Shown: in pieces, positions 11,690 to 23,564 of the stretch
How positions within the stretch are numbered: the stretch's first letter is position 1
Layout of the letters: each line of letters starts with the position of its first letter
Origin: Spatholobus suberectus
Lineage: Eukaryota; Streptophyta; Magnoliopsida; Fabales; Fabaceae
Direction: 5' to 3'
DNA length: 64,000 nucleotides
NCBI GenBank assembly: GCA_004329165.1
Contig: CM014729.1
Span: 62,088,542 to 62,152,541 of the forward strand
Position numbers and translations under genes: made by a program
Notes under the pieces: model-generated
The model's input: only the letters and a program-made list of their open reading frames with translations
The model's database searches: none
Told to the model about the DNA's origin: nothing

Positions 11690-12129
11690 AATAGATTAAA
11701 TCATGATTAACTCAATTATATTATATAATATTAATTAGTTTATTTTTTCAAAATCAAATTTAATAAAATATTACCAATGATCAATAAATTCTCAACAAAA
11801 ATTAAATGAATTGAAAAGAAATGTTAAACAAAATTAATTTTATTACTTTAATAAGCTATTTTGCATCGCAGAAGTTAAAAAAAATTATATTAACTTTAAT
11901 AAAATAATTTTATTACTTTAATTAATATTGTCTCATCTTAAAATTCACTTTAAACATAGATGTTAGGTCCCCCCTAAATATTTGTGCCTGTATCTCGGTT
12001 TAAGAAGGAAAAAAAAAAAAAACCATATATTCTTACATATATTTACATGAGTAACAACTTTAATGTATGTGTTAACGACTAATGAGTATCATCGTACTTG
12101 TATCCAAACTCATGTCTCAAATTTTAGTT
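11690..12129. other. Intergenic, no gene seen
   Basis: AT-rich sequence with a 15-base A run near 12007. No feature recognised. Confidence 0.6.
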
Positions 12130-12283
12130 TGATGTATTTATTTTAGTTTAAAAGTTTTACATAGTTAACCAATTAGAAATTATGATAGATATGAATTTTA
12201 AAATAATTGTTATAAAAATCAATAATCTTATTATATATAGCAATTTCTAATTGGATGAGAGTGTAAAAAACCTTTACACTAAG
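12130..12283. mobile_element. MITE, family 2, partial copy 3
   Basis: Contains AACCAATTAGAAATTATGA, AATTGTTATAAAAATCAATA, TAGCAATTTCTAATTGGATG and AGTGTAAAAAACCTTTACACT, in the orientation seen at 33219-33383. The outer end is decayed. Confidence 0.5.
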
Positions 12284-12719
12284 ATTATTTACTCTCTTTT
12301 TTACAGACTAGCAAAACTAAAATATTGTTTTAAAATTAAAATTGATTATAAAAATAAAAAAACTGCAATTAAAAGTGAAAAAATATTATCCAGTAAAAAA
12401 GTTAATAAACTTTCAAGTTTTAATTATAAAATATAACAAATATATAATTATATAATATTGTGTGTGTGTGTATGTGATATGAGTTTGGGATGAGTTAGGT
12501 CATATAGTATTTATACCTGTACCCCCTAACTTTTTATGGGTACTTATTTAGGTCTGAACTGAGACTCATTTGATATAAAAACTTCATGCATTGTAAATAA
12601 TTTTTATGAATATTTGTTCAATTGTCATCCTTAAATTTACCTATTTAATATAAAATGATAATATGTCATGTGTTTATTGACTCGGCATAATAAAGTGGGA
12701 GAAGCTAGCCCGTCTTTCC

Positions 12720-13350
12720 CAAATTTCACGAACATCTGCGTGCTTTGGGCCTGCTATTCTCACCCCTTTTCCCTTTTTCTATTTCTACCGCAATCTTTTT
12801 CAAGAAAAAATGAAGAGACAATTTTGTCCTCACTCTCTTTTTATTCTCTTTCTTCTTCTCACTCCACCCCTTCTTTATTAACAGAAGCATATTTCCGTTT
12901 ATATTCCGATAAAATCTTGTCGAGATATACAATGAAAATACGTTTTCGTCATATATCTAGATAAGATTTTGTAGAGGTATACAATAGAAACGATATTCTG
13001 TTTTATATCTTGACAAAATCTTATCGAGATATACTACGAAAATGTGTTTTCATTGTATATCTCAACAAGATTTTACTGAAATATACAAAATATTATTATC
13101 AAGATATATAACAGAAATAAGTTTGTCGTATATTTCAACAAAATTTTGTCGAAATACACAATAAAAATGTATTTTCGTTGTGTATCTTAACAGACCCCTA
13201 ACACAACGAAAATACGTTTCTATTATATATTTTGTACAACAAAAATGCATTTCTATTAAGAGGTATTTTTTTAAAAAAAATAACAAACAAAAGTTGAGGT
13301 AAAAATAACAAAAATTTGAAACGGGAATAGCAAGGCCTGCGTTCTTTCAA
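12720..13350. mobile_element. Foldback element with an inner alternating-palindrome array
   Basis: The left flank GGCCTGCTATTCTCACCCC and the inverted right flank GGCCTTGCTATTCCCGTTTC form imperfect inverted repeats. The interior (12892-13260) alternates two short palindromic themes, ATACAATGAAAATACGTTTT and TCTCGACAAGATTTTGTCGA, in both orientations at least six times. No coding frame survives. Confidence 0.55.
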
Positions 13351-14162
13351 ACACCCGCCCTCTTCTCCTCTCTCCTGCAATTTGATTATCATTTTCTACG
13401 TAAATTTTTGTCCCTAAAAAATTGTATTTTACCGTACTGAAGATTAATATTGTGCAAACCAATATTTTACAAATTAGCTGGCTGCGGTGTGGAAGTTTTG
13501 TAATTTATTTAGGTAACTTCACAACTAAAAATATGGTATCATAAAAAATATCAGGAGAATAAAAACATAGGAAGATAAACATTAAAGAAAACTAGTAACA
13601 TATTATTTAACATTCTCCTTTTCGTCACTATAAGTAGAATCGCATGATGACAAGACTAAGAAATACTGAACCTAAATTATTTAACAAAATCAACATGAAA
13701 GTTTATCCAACAATGAAAAGGGTATAAAAAATTATCAAATCTATATTGTTTACATTTATTTAAACTTAAATCAAACTGTAAATATAAATATATAACACAA
13801 TATATTCTAGATTTCCAATATATATATATATATATATATATAATACATGTTACAATATAAATATGCATACCATTTTATTTTTTTCAAAAACATGTAACAT
13901 GAACAAAACATATATTTATTATCCACCACTATAATTGTTGTATAATACCAATTAGCATGAATACTAATTAACAGAAGATAAATGCAATACACGCTAAAAT
14001 TCATCCATTAACTTGCAAATCATGAAGTTATCATGTTGCCTCGCCTCTTAAGTTTGAAAAACGACTAAAAACTACAAATAACGGTTTTGTCAAGTTTGCC
14101 CCTCAATGAGCTCTTATTGGAAAGTAATGTCAGCACAAGTGCACAACCCATGCACTATCTGA
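13351..14162. other. Intergenic, downstream of SDH4
   Basis: Holds a fragment of MITE family 1 (13587-13625, CTAGTAACATATTATTTAACA) and an AT microsatellite (13819-13842). Otherwise nothing. This is the 3' flank of the SDH4 gene. Confidence 0.55.
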
Positions 14163-17100
14163 TTATACAAATATAAATTTTAAGAAAACATCCTTCATTG
14201 CGATTATCAAGAACAATCTGAGAGAAATCATGACAAATTCTCTGGTCATTTCATGGTGAACATAATCTGCCAAAATCTCTTCGATCCCCGCATTTATGTG
14301 CCAGAACAAAAAGAAATTTGCCAAGAGCAATGAATAGGCGTTCGGGTATATTAAAAGAAGAGGGGCAACTGCAGTAACTTTCAGGAGCTGCTCTCTCTTT
14401 GTCTTCGTTTCATTCCTCAATGCACTGTTTCGTTCCTTCCTATACATGCCAACCAATAGATAGAGGGAAATGGGAATTAACCAAACGATATCTACAAAAT
14501 ACCAGTTTTGATTAAAAAAGGGAAACTCATGGAAGTCATAAGTGTCTTAATGTTTCATTCATTATCAAACAATGATTCAAGCATTAAGACCAATCTGATG
14601 TCCCTTTTAACCTTGCATCGACTAAACCAACAATTAGGAATGAATAAGCACAACAATTAGAGCATCTATAAATATGTATACCCCCAATACATTGAAACTA
14701 ATAGGCAATGGATATAAGGAAAAACAGCAATGAAAAAATTGAAACAGGCTTATTATCAAGAAATGGGGGTAGAAAAGACACATCTGATCCAAAACTCAAT
14801 TAATTTATATTGGATGTTTGTATCACACAGCTATCAGCTCAAATTCCAGCTTAACGCATACTAAGCCTTGGCCCTCAAAAGAGAAGGCAATACAACTATT
14901 TGCAACATCAAGCTACATAATATTGTTCATAGCAATACATAAAATCAAAGAATATCTTCCATTCATCAACAATATGACCACCAGAATCAAGTGCAGCGGT
15001 GGCCACAATAATCAATTCCTTGCCAATCCAATCCCCAACATACATAAAAAAATAACACTTTATAATAAAGAGTAAGAAATTTAATAAAGCTGCAGATGTT
15101 AAACTTATTTAATAATATTGTTTTGGTAAACAAAGTAAACTTTTCCTTTCATTTTCCTTCTGCATCATATGGAAAGCACACTCCTACAGTGTAAGTTTTC
15201 AATTGATCCAAAACACAATTGAACCCATAAAAGCCACCCCACATCCCAATTTGCACATGTACAACAAGTAATAATTTCAGTTTTGAGCCTATGTAATAAA
15301 GGAAGGAATCAACCACGTCAGGTGGAGCTTCACAGATACAGCAGCCAGGTACATTAAAGATGGAGATGTGCATCAGCATACAGAGAAATGCTTAATGTTG
15401 GTATTTCCAATAGTGTCTGGTGGTTACACGGAGTCATGAACAATGCTGAAAATCATTACAATTCCCAGCGAGATCAATGCAGACGCATTTTCTGCAGTTA
15501 CAGGCATGTCTAGTGTTTTTCTCCACACTCAAAGATGGGTTAGATATAGAGCAATCAAATAATGTTAACGGTGCCCTAGTAATTCAACACTTTACTGAAG
15601 AGGTTGGAGAAGATTCTACTTTGCCAGCATTGAGTTGAGTGGGTTTCTAACGTGATTAAGATAATTTGATTCCACTTTACAAAGATGATGGAGGTCTGCT
15701 GGAGGATGAACCATGGGTCAAAGATGATTCGCGAGAATGATCTAAGTGATGACACTCTTCTGGAATTTTTTTTTTTATCAACAAAACGTTCAGGAAGATT
15801 GTCTTGATTTTGATGGTAACTGGTAACTTAATGGAAGTGAAGAAGCTTTTTCAACAACAAAGTGTTGAGGTAACAATATTATTTTTATGTTTAGGCAGCC
15901 AATATCCCATGAGAGGACAATATTAATCTTCTACGAGTCCATTCTATTAATGCTGGTTCTGAAAAGGGAATTCTGCCTAGCCTAGATGGTGAACAGATGA
16001 ATCCTTTTGGCTGAAGTGAAGGGCATCAGATTGGATGAGGAAGTTATTTCTATTAGTACACAATGCAAGTGATTTGCTGATCCACAATCACTTTCTGATC
16101 CAATGGGGATAAAGTAAGTTAATCTGTTGGGTAAAAGAAATACAGGTGATCTTTTTGCCAAATACCTGTAACGCAAGTGGAAGAAGGTAGCAATGAAATT
16201 TAAAGATTAGCAACAACAGTAATTTATGGTGAGCAAAAAGGACTCAGCAGGCTTAATTGGGTTTTCTCAAGCTTTGAAGTTATCTTTGTTTAAAGCAAAG
16301 GGAGTATTGTTTTGAGTTTATTTTAGTATTTGTTTATCCATTTTGTTGTGGGTGTTCTGCGGAGGGAATTTCCTAGGAGAGTTTAGCCTTTGGACATTTG
16401 CAGTTCCATTTTGTGTTTTCTCCTAGGGTTCTGTTTGTGCTGTGGTTTCCTAGGACTTTTAGCTTTTTGTTTTCCTAGACCTTTTTGGTTTCTTTGGAGG
16501 ATACCAAATCCTCTTTTGTATTTTCCCTTCTTATTTAATAATATTTCTTTTTAATATAATAAATGAAAGGAATGATTAGATGTACAATCAAAATTTCAAT
16601 ATTCTAGCTGCACACAGCACCTAAACAATGTCAAGAGAAACAGTGCAATAATCATGCTTAACAAGATTGAAAGCATGATCTATTTTACCAGAAAAGGAGA
16701 TTAGAAACAGTAAATTGTGGAGAGCATAAACTGTAAAGGAATCAGCAGGCTTAATTAGGCTTACTCAAGCTTAGTTATCTTCTTTGTTTAAAGCAAAGGG
16801 AGTATTGTTTTGAGTTTTTTTAGGATTAGTTTATCCCTTTTGTTGTGGGTGTTTTGTGCAGGGAGTTTCCTAGGAGAGTTTTGGGGCATTTATGGTGGTT
16901 CAATTGTGTTTTCTCCTTGGGTCATGTTTGTATTGGGGTTTCCAAGGAATTTATATTTTTTTGTTTTGCTAGAGCTTTTAGGTTTCATTGGAGAGTACCT
17001 TATCCTCTTTTGTATTTTCCCCTTCCTATCTAATAATATTTCTTTCTCTATAACATAAATGACAGTAATGATTAGATGTACAATCAAACTTTCAAAATTC

Positions 17101-19365
17101 TAGCTATACACGCACCTAAAGGTCCTAAACAATGTCAAGAAAATCAATACAATAAACAAGCTCGTCCATGCAATAGTGGATGATGCTTAACGAGATTGAA
17201 AGCATGATCAATTTTAACATCAAATGCTTTATTCATATCACATCAACTAACCTTTTGATGTCATCCTCTGTAGTAGCAACTGTTGCATAACCAGCTACAG
17301 TGTGAGGCGGAACCTGGGAGTCATTGGTCATACAAATGAAATAGACTTGAGCAATAAGCATTACCAGTACCAAATATATAATTCATTCCATTCAGCTTCC
17401 AATACTTAGTGCAGGTCATTAAAATGAAATATTAATCCAATCATACAATATGACCCTTTGAGGTACTGAACATCTATGGTATTGGTAAATGGCATGAAAA
17501 ATCACTAGATAGTCATTTGAATCAAATTCTTCAATGCAGCTGCTTCCATAGGAACATTATTGTCCACTGTTCATGTGCTATTTACACATAATCCAAGTAT
17601 GTGTTACATAAATACATCTCTCTAACATTGTTGAGCCAGTAAATATGTAAATAAATCAATAAAAAAGGTCCCTCTGGTTATGCTTATATTTTTTTTATCA
17701 ATTATCATGAAGAATAACTTGTTAGTCTCCAAGCATTTATAACAACAAATACACTAGAGAGAATTTAAGACTATACAAGAAAACAATTATTTATCTTCAT
17801 AATATTATTCAACATTAGAACTTACTTTTTCAATTCACTTCCTCATATTTCTCACTGACAAGTGAACCAAAAGAAAAAAAAATTGTTTAAGAAAAGTTTC
17901 CCTACAAGAGGAGGAAGAGGTGTAGTACAATATCAAGCACACCATACTGTAGAAACTAGAGACAAGGAGTTGGCTCAATATGTCAAGTTATATCTTCAAG
18001 AAGGTGCGAAAAATTCCCAAGAATATTTTTTCCACACATTATGGCCAAAAAAAGCCTCTCCTTCACTTGAAAGATCATGTCACATGAAAGCCTTCAGAAA
18101 TAATAATTCCTCCAAATGACAAAAATTTCATGTTGAAATTCACTATTCTAATTCTCTTTTCCTTATTTAAGGCAGTTGAATATATACATATGTGCAAACA
18201 AAAGTACACAACAATACACATCAAGAATTAATCACAGACAAATTCCAATCACAATGAATACCAGAAAGATACATAATAGGCAACAGTAACAAAATTGAAT
18301 AAAAAGCCTGTTAAGGTCAGTATTCAAGCAGGTATATAAGAATAAAAAAATAAGGTTTAATTACCTTTTTGATCCCTATAGTTACGCAGATTTTTTCTTT
18401 TGGTCCCTATAGTTAAAAATAATCCGTTTTAGTCTCTATACATGCACTTTCGATATCGGTTTAGTCCTTGTCATTTTAAACCGCCACAAATTGAATAAAA
18501 AACACCATAAAATGTCAATTTGTGGTGGTTTTATATCACCAATTTTCATTTTGTGACGGTTTAATTTTACGAAATTAAGACATACTTGACGGCAGGACCA
18601 AACCGATATCGAAAGTATATGTATAGGGACCAAAACGGATTATTTTTAACTATAGGGACCAAAAGGAAAAATCTGCATAGGAACCAAGAAGGTAATTAAA
18701 TCAAAAAACAAAAATAAAGAGAAAATCTATGAATAAACCTCAAGAGTGGCTTTCCCTGTTTTAAGAACCTAACACGATTTACATAGCCAAACGAGAAGTT
18801 AGACAACCAGCTTCAATGAACACTATTCCACAACAAATTTCCAAAGCACTTCATAATTACCTCGTGAGCGTCTCCTGGAAGTAAAACATCCAGTCCACCA
18901 CAACAGAAATGCAAAGTGAATTTGTTAGAAACTAAAAAAACAAATCAAATCGAATCACCAAATCAAAACGCAATAACTTAAAAAACCTCGGTTTCCAACG
19001 AGATTCCCGACTCTAGCCTGCAATACAAGTAGGAACAGTTACGAGCCCTAAAATAGTTACCGGCGCATATGAAACAACGACGGAGAATAATATCTAAGAA
19101 CAAATCGCAGCGCAATAAGTAATAAGAAAATGGAGGAACTTACATCAGATCCAGAGAGTGTGATTCCGCGGGATTGAGTTGCGGACCACGGAGCGATGAG
19201 GAGGTTGTTGAGAGCGGAGGGAGCGGGGATCGGCGGCGAAGGTGGCGGAGGAGAGGAGGAAGAGGCGGTGGTGGAGGATGTGTAGGGGACGAGGTGGGAT
19301 GAGATTCTGAAAAGAAGCTTGGAATTGGAGAGCCTCTTGCTCAGCGTAAGCGACAGAGATTGCAT
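14163..19365 (-). CDS. SDH4: Succinate dehydrogenase membrane anchor subunit 4, mitochondrial
   Basis: Nuclear gene for an anchor of respiratory complex II, which passes electrons from succinate to ubiquinone at the inner mitochondrial membrane. Exons on the minus strand: 19365-19144, 19017-18987, 18874-18861 (or 18931-18861), 17313-17252 and 14439-14163; all GT-AG and in frame, giving 201 aa (220 with the longer exon 3). The start MQSLSLTLSKRLSNSK is Arg/Ser/Leu-rich without acids, as in a mitochondrial presequence; an in-frame ATG 19 codons upstream gives a less typical start. The C-terminus carries the family signature FWHINAGIEEILADYVHHE (residues 155-173), with the Asp-Tyr pair D168-Y169 matching the quinone-site DY of SdhD, and two hydrophobic spans (131-158, 178-201). 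The middle is poorly conserved in plants, so the exon 3 choice is open. Introns 3 and 4 are swollen by repeats. Confidence 0.85.
16205..17125. repeat. Tandem duplication (about 500-bp unit) in SDH4 intron 4
   Basis: Unit 1 (about 16205-16620) and unit 2 (about 16700-17125) match in order: CAGCAGGCTTAATT, AAAGCAAAGGGAGTATTG, TTGTTGTGGGTGTT, TCCTAGGAGAGTTT, ATCCTCTTTTGTATTTTCCC and GATTAGATGTACAATCAAA. AAAGGGAGTATTG resembles a polypurine tract followed by an LTR start, so the unit may come from a copia-type LTR, but no coding remnants were proven next to it. Confidence 0.7.
18354..18702. mobile_element. Long foldback MITE in SDH4 intron 3
   Basis: Arms of about 130 bp pair almost perfectly: TTTTGGTCCCTATAGTTAAA with TTTAACTATAGGGACCAAAA, and CTTTCGATATCGGTTTAGTC with CCAAACCGATATCGAAAG. 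The loop holds a second nested palindrome (AAACCGCCACAAATTGA against TCAATTTGTGGTGGTTT). The ends read GGTTTAATTACC and, inverted, GATTTAATTACC. It lies within the SDH4 transcription unit. Confidence 0.8.
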
Positions 19366-19566
19366 TTTTGCCTTTCGGTTTTCTTTGAGGAGTGAAGCAA
19401 AGCAACTAAGCAGGATCGACACTTCTTACACGAGGAGGATGACCAGAAGGTTGAGAATTTTTCCGATGGGAAAGGCTTGATGACCTAGGAGTTTGGACCC
19501 TTGTTGACGCTTTGTTTTGTTTTGTTTTCTTTTTTCTTTTATGTTTATAATAAAATCTAATAATAT
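19366..19566. other. 5' flank of SDH4
   Basis: Short sequence before the SDH4 start. No convincing TATA box on the minus strand; a TTTTG-type simple repeat lies at 19512-19525. Nothing further can be assigned. Confidence 0.4.
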
Positions 19567-19870
19567 AAGTAAACAGTCATTTTAGTCCTAAAATTGAAAG
19601 ATAATATCACATTAGTTCTTGAATTAAAAAAGATTAAAAAAAAAAAGTCCTTGAAAATGCAAATTAGTAATCATATTAATCCAAAATTTAAAAAAGCATA
19701 TGACTAAAGTGATAAAATTACATATATTTAGGGAGGAAAAATGATAGTAAATAGTTAAATTTAGGGACTTATTTAACAGTCTAGGAATCTTTTTTTAATT
19801 TCCTTCAATTTAAGAACTAATGTGATAGCGCCTTCCACTATCAAAAACTAATGTGATTGTTTACTCAATA
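19567..19870. mobile_element. Foldback element of TTTTAGTCCT type
   Basis: The left end AGTCATTTTAGTCCTAAAA, with the AATATCACATTAGTTCTTGA block, is mirrored at the right by TTAAGAACTAATGTGATAG and AAAACTAATGTGATTGTTTA. The interior is A-rich and non-coding. It is a more decayed relative of the element in SDH4 intron 3. Confidence 0.55.
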
Positions 19871-20108
19871 ATATATTCTTCAAATTTATTCACCAAAAAA
19901 AATATATTCTCCAAATTTTTTGTAGGTAGTAACCAGTTAATTATTTCGTTAAGTAATATATGTACTTAATATCATCTAATTATTAATTATAGTATATAAT
20001 AATTTTGTTAACTTTTATTATAACCATCTTAAATTAAATATAATTTTAGATTAGTTAATCATGTAAAATCTTTAACACTAATATTGTATATCTATTAAAC
20101 TCTATTTA

Positions 20109-21349
20109 TCTTTTTTATATATAAATTAAAATAGTTTTTTTTAATGAGAGTATTTATAGAAATTATTTTTCAATAAGAGCGTTTTTATGTCTTTTTTTCG
20201 ACGAGAGTGTTTTTAAATATTTTTCTTAACTGCTTATCTCTTTAAATTTATTCTTTTCATCTTTATTTCTATATTAATTTTAATATTTTTTAAAAATAAT
20301 TATCAATAGTTAAAAATAATATTTTATCTATGTAAAAAAATATTTTATTACAATATAAATTACTTATCATAAATCTAAAATATAATTTATATGTTTAAAA
20401 TATTTATTTAATATAAATTTTATTTTTATTTTTTTGAAAAGCAAAAGGATTTTATTAATGAAAGAGATACTTTTGCTGGAAGCACAAGGTGTGTCCAAAA
20501 GAATGACCCAACCCAATCCAATACTAACGGCTAACCACACCAAAACACCAAAAGCACCTCCCCACCTACTATTAACCTCTCACATACATTGTATTCTAGT
20601 CATGCTTGGATCATGAGGCTTCCGCAAGCTTTTTTTATGACAGGCTGCTATATACTTCTTGCACAACCACTCCAGGTCCGCATAGTCTGTAATTGCCTAT
20701 GATGCCAAGAATTAGCTTGCAACCTGCTTTCTGCTCACGCCAAAACCTGCCTCAAAACAGCTACCACCACCCCAACCAATTGTGTCCTGTTCCCGCCTTA
20801 CCTCTCCATTCTCTACCAATCATCCCTAGCACATTTATGGAAGCCACTTAAATTTACCAACAACACGAGCCTTTAGACGTCCATTATTGCTATAACGTAT
20901 TGGAAGACTAGAGACTTATTGCTGCGCTACAATACCCAAAACTTGTAGGAACCTACCAAGAAATTCTCCCTTAAAGTGCTTCAAAGCAAACCCGTGAACA
21001 CTCAAACCAGTAAGACAACAAATACTGGAAAAGTCTCCTAGCAGTAATCCAATGCCAAGATTGAACCTTCACCACCTCCACCATTCCACTCACATCTCTC
21101 CCATTTTTTGAAAACAACAATGCATTTCTGTTCTTCCAAATTGTCTAAACAGTCCCAAACTAAATTGATTGTTACAAACTTAATTGTTTTCCCCCACCCT
21201 GCAACAATCCTCTAAACTAAAGAAAATTAATAATATAAATTTTATTTAGTATTTATTTTTATATATTCAAAAGTATTTATTTAGTATAAATTTTAGTTAT
21301 ATAAAATAAATATTTATCTTATACTACATTGCACAAACTAAAATACTAG
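20109..21349 (+). mobile_element. Helitron-like element, interrupted by a LINE
   Basis: The left end is A|TCTTTTTTATATATAAATT and the right end is ACATTGCACAAACTAAAATA followed by CTAG|T, matching the Helitron rule of 5' TC, 3' CTAG and insertion between A and T. The 5' part has GAGAGTGTTTT-like subrepeats. The same end sequences and inner blocks occur in reverse at 55227-55627 and 55817-56538. It has no RepHel coding, so it would be non-autonomous. The usual strong 3' hairpin is weak here, so the class is inferred. Confidence 0.5.
20426..21230 (-). mobile_element. 5'-truncated LINE fragment with perfect 17-bp target duplication
   Basis: Flanked by the identical 17-mer TAATATAAATTTTATTT at 20409-20425 and 21231-21247. 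On the minus strand it ends with TTAATAAAATCCTTTTGCTT and then a short A-rich tail, as plant L1 elements do. Around 21010-21160 the minus strand still encodes LINE C-terminal-like protein in broken frames: VWDCLDNLEEQKCIVVF, and after a frameshift VQSWHWITARRLFQYLL. Stops and shifts make it non-functional. It sits inside the Helitron-like element, so it is the younger insertion. Confidence 0.8.
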
Positions 21350-22892
21350 TATCTATTAATCTTTAAAAGACTTAACAGATAAATTAATTTAGCACAATGG
21401 TTGCACACATAAAACATTGTCGTAATGTAAAGCTGGTCACGCCGTGATTCGCAAGCAGATTGGTTCTGGTGATTTTTATTTTATTTTTTTATGACGATAT
21501 TCGGTGTATTTAATTGGGAGCCGATGCAAGTTGGTTTACAAAAATATTTTCGATAATATATTAGCTATTTGTAATGTAAAAAAATACAAATTGGTCTCTG
21601 CAAATTATTGAGACACATAAATTAAAAATTAAGTATTTTACAAAATAAAAGTAAGAATGCTTACAAGTTTTCAAATAGGAACTTATTTGGATAAAGAGTT
21701 TAATTAAGATTTTATTCAATAAATTTTTATTATATTTTTTCTGGATTTTTTTATAAAAATTACATTAAAAGTTTTGTTTGGCCTTTTTTATAAAAATTAA
21801 TCTAGAATGTCCCCTGTATTAATTTTTTCCATAAAAACATTCTTTATTATGAGTTATTTCTCTTAGGTTAATAAATAATAAATAGAATAAATTAATGTAT
21901 TGAGAGTCTAACTTTGTCTTATATTGTGGGATCCTTACTTTGACTCTCAACATGCATAGCAAATAAAAATTAAAGCAATAAATATATTAATGATGAGAGA
22001 GATTAAAAGAATTAAAACTAATAATATCAATATTTGAAAAAAGAATAAGAGCGTGTCTCATTAATGTCAAGAATAATTTTGAGAAAAAATATAAATTTAG
22101 GACAAATTTAATACTACTAACTAAATTAACTAATTTTCTTAACCCTAATGAATTAATTAATTAGTATTATAAAAAGGACCGAACGGAGTAAGAACTTATA
22201 TCATAAATACTTAAAATTCAATAAGTTATTTACATTTGAATATACATATTAATGAATGCTTACACAATTTTGAAGTGTTTGAATGTATTGTTATATAAGT
22301 ACTTATAATGTTATTTCATTTTAAAAATTAAAAAAAATTAAGAATCAAATTGTGATTAAAAATAAATTAAATTTTTTTAAAATAACTAAATAATTAAAAA
22401 ATAACATTATATGTCTAAAAATATTAAAAAAACTTAGTCAACATTTACCTATTTTTATTTTTTAAAAAATAAAATTTAAGGATAATAAATTTTAAGGAAA
22501 TAAAAAATTCACCATACACCTATCAATAATTTTAAAAATTAAAATATTTGATAATCAATACAAGATTAAAATATAAATTAAGGTGTTTGTAAAGGAAAAA
22601 CACAAGAAGAAGGGTTAAATTGTGTTTTAATGAATTTTTCACAAATCTTTTTGCAAAAGCTATATGGTCTTATAGTTGATAAAAAAAGTAAGATTACAAG
22701 ATAATACTTAGTTGATTTTATTAGTCACCTTCTCCAATCCTCACAAGATAGAGAAAGAGTTTATCTTATCAATTTGCCGTATTTATTATTCATTAACTAA
22801 AAAATTGTAAAGTTCTTATAAAAAAAGTCAAACAAAATTCTCAAAAAGTTTCTATATAAAAGCATGGAGATAGTAATAACAAAAAAGAGAAA
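21350..22892. other. Intergenic, no gene seen
   Basis: AT-rich DNA with a possible decayed element near 21690-22200 (AGAGTTTAATTAAGATTTTA and similar). No coding frame or clear repeat boundary. Confidence 0.5.
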
Positions 22893-23090
22893 TGATAGGA
22901 AAATACTTTTTAACACACTCTCTTTTATTAATTGAAATTTATTAGAAATTACAAAATTTTGTGGGTCCTACATCTTATTTGATGAACCTCTCTTAATTTT
23001 ATAATTTTCAATAAATTTTAACCTATAAAAGAGAATGTATTAAAAGAGTGTGGTAGAGAGTGCATTTCTAGCACTCTTCTAACAAATGAT
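22893..23090. mobile_element. Palindromic MITE, family 1, copy 3
   Basis: CACACTCTCTTTTATTAATT on the left pairs with CTATAAAAGAGAATGTATTA on the right, and TGAAATTTATTAGAAATTA with TAATTTTCAATAAATTTTA. This copy keeps the centre TTTTGTGGGTCCTACATCTT seen in copy 1. Confidence 0.65.
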
Positions 23091-23564
23091 GTTAGCACAC
23101 AATGGATATTAAATTAGTACAATACACAAACTTTAACACTTTTCTCTTCTCTAAATCTCTTCTAATGACTTATAATGCGAAAGTGAGGAAAGAGACATTT
23201 TGACCCCTGTTTATTTTCCATCCTCTTTTTTCAAAAATTTAACAAACAACTCTTCTTCTTCTTTATCTTCTCCAACCAAATATTACATTAACTTGTTAAG
23301 AATTTATTGTTTTCTTATTTTTACCTCCTTACATTTTTGATGATATCATTACACATGGACTTGTTTTTTGGGCTTTAACTTGTATTGTGGTGGTAATGGA
23401 CTTCAAATTTTAGGTGATATAAACACTCTGGCCATTTTGGGTTTTCCCACATCCTACTAAAATGTCTTTGGTTTATGCTACAATCCAAAATATTTTGTTG
23501 CTTATCATTTTTGCTTAGGTTTGAAGGCAATAGTGTTATGAATTATGAGGGGGGGAAATATCAG
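23091..23564. other. Intergenic, no gene seen
   Basis: No gene or bounded repeat recognised. The sequence is AT-rich with CTTCTT tracts near 23250. Confidence 0.5.

Noticed and set aside
15640..16180. Possible copia polymerase remnant in SDH4 intron 4
   Set aside because: Short readable stretches exist but no RNase H or integrase signature could be shown.
19057..19422. Longer SDH4 start (MSILLSCFASLLKENRKAK...)
   Set aside because: It is in frame, but the downstream MQSLSLTLSKRL start looks more like a mitochondrial presequence; kept only as an alternative.
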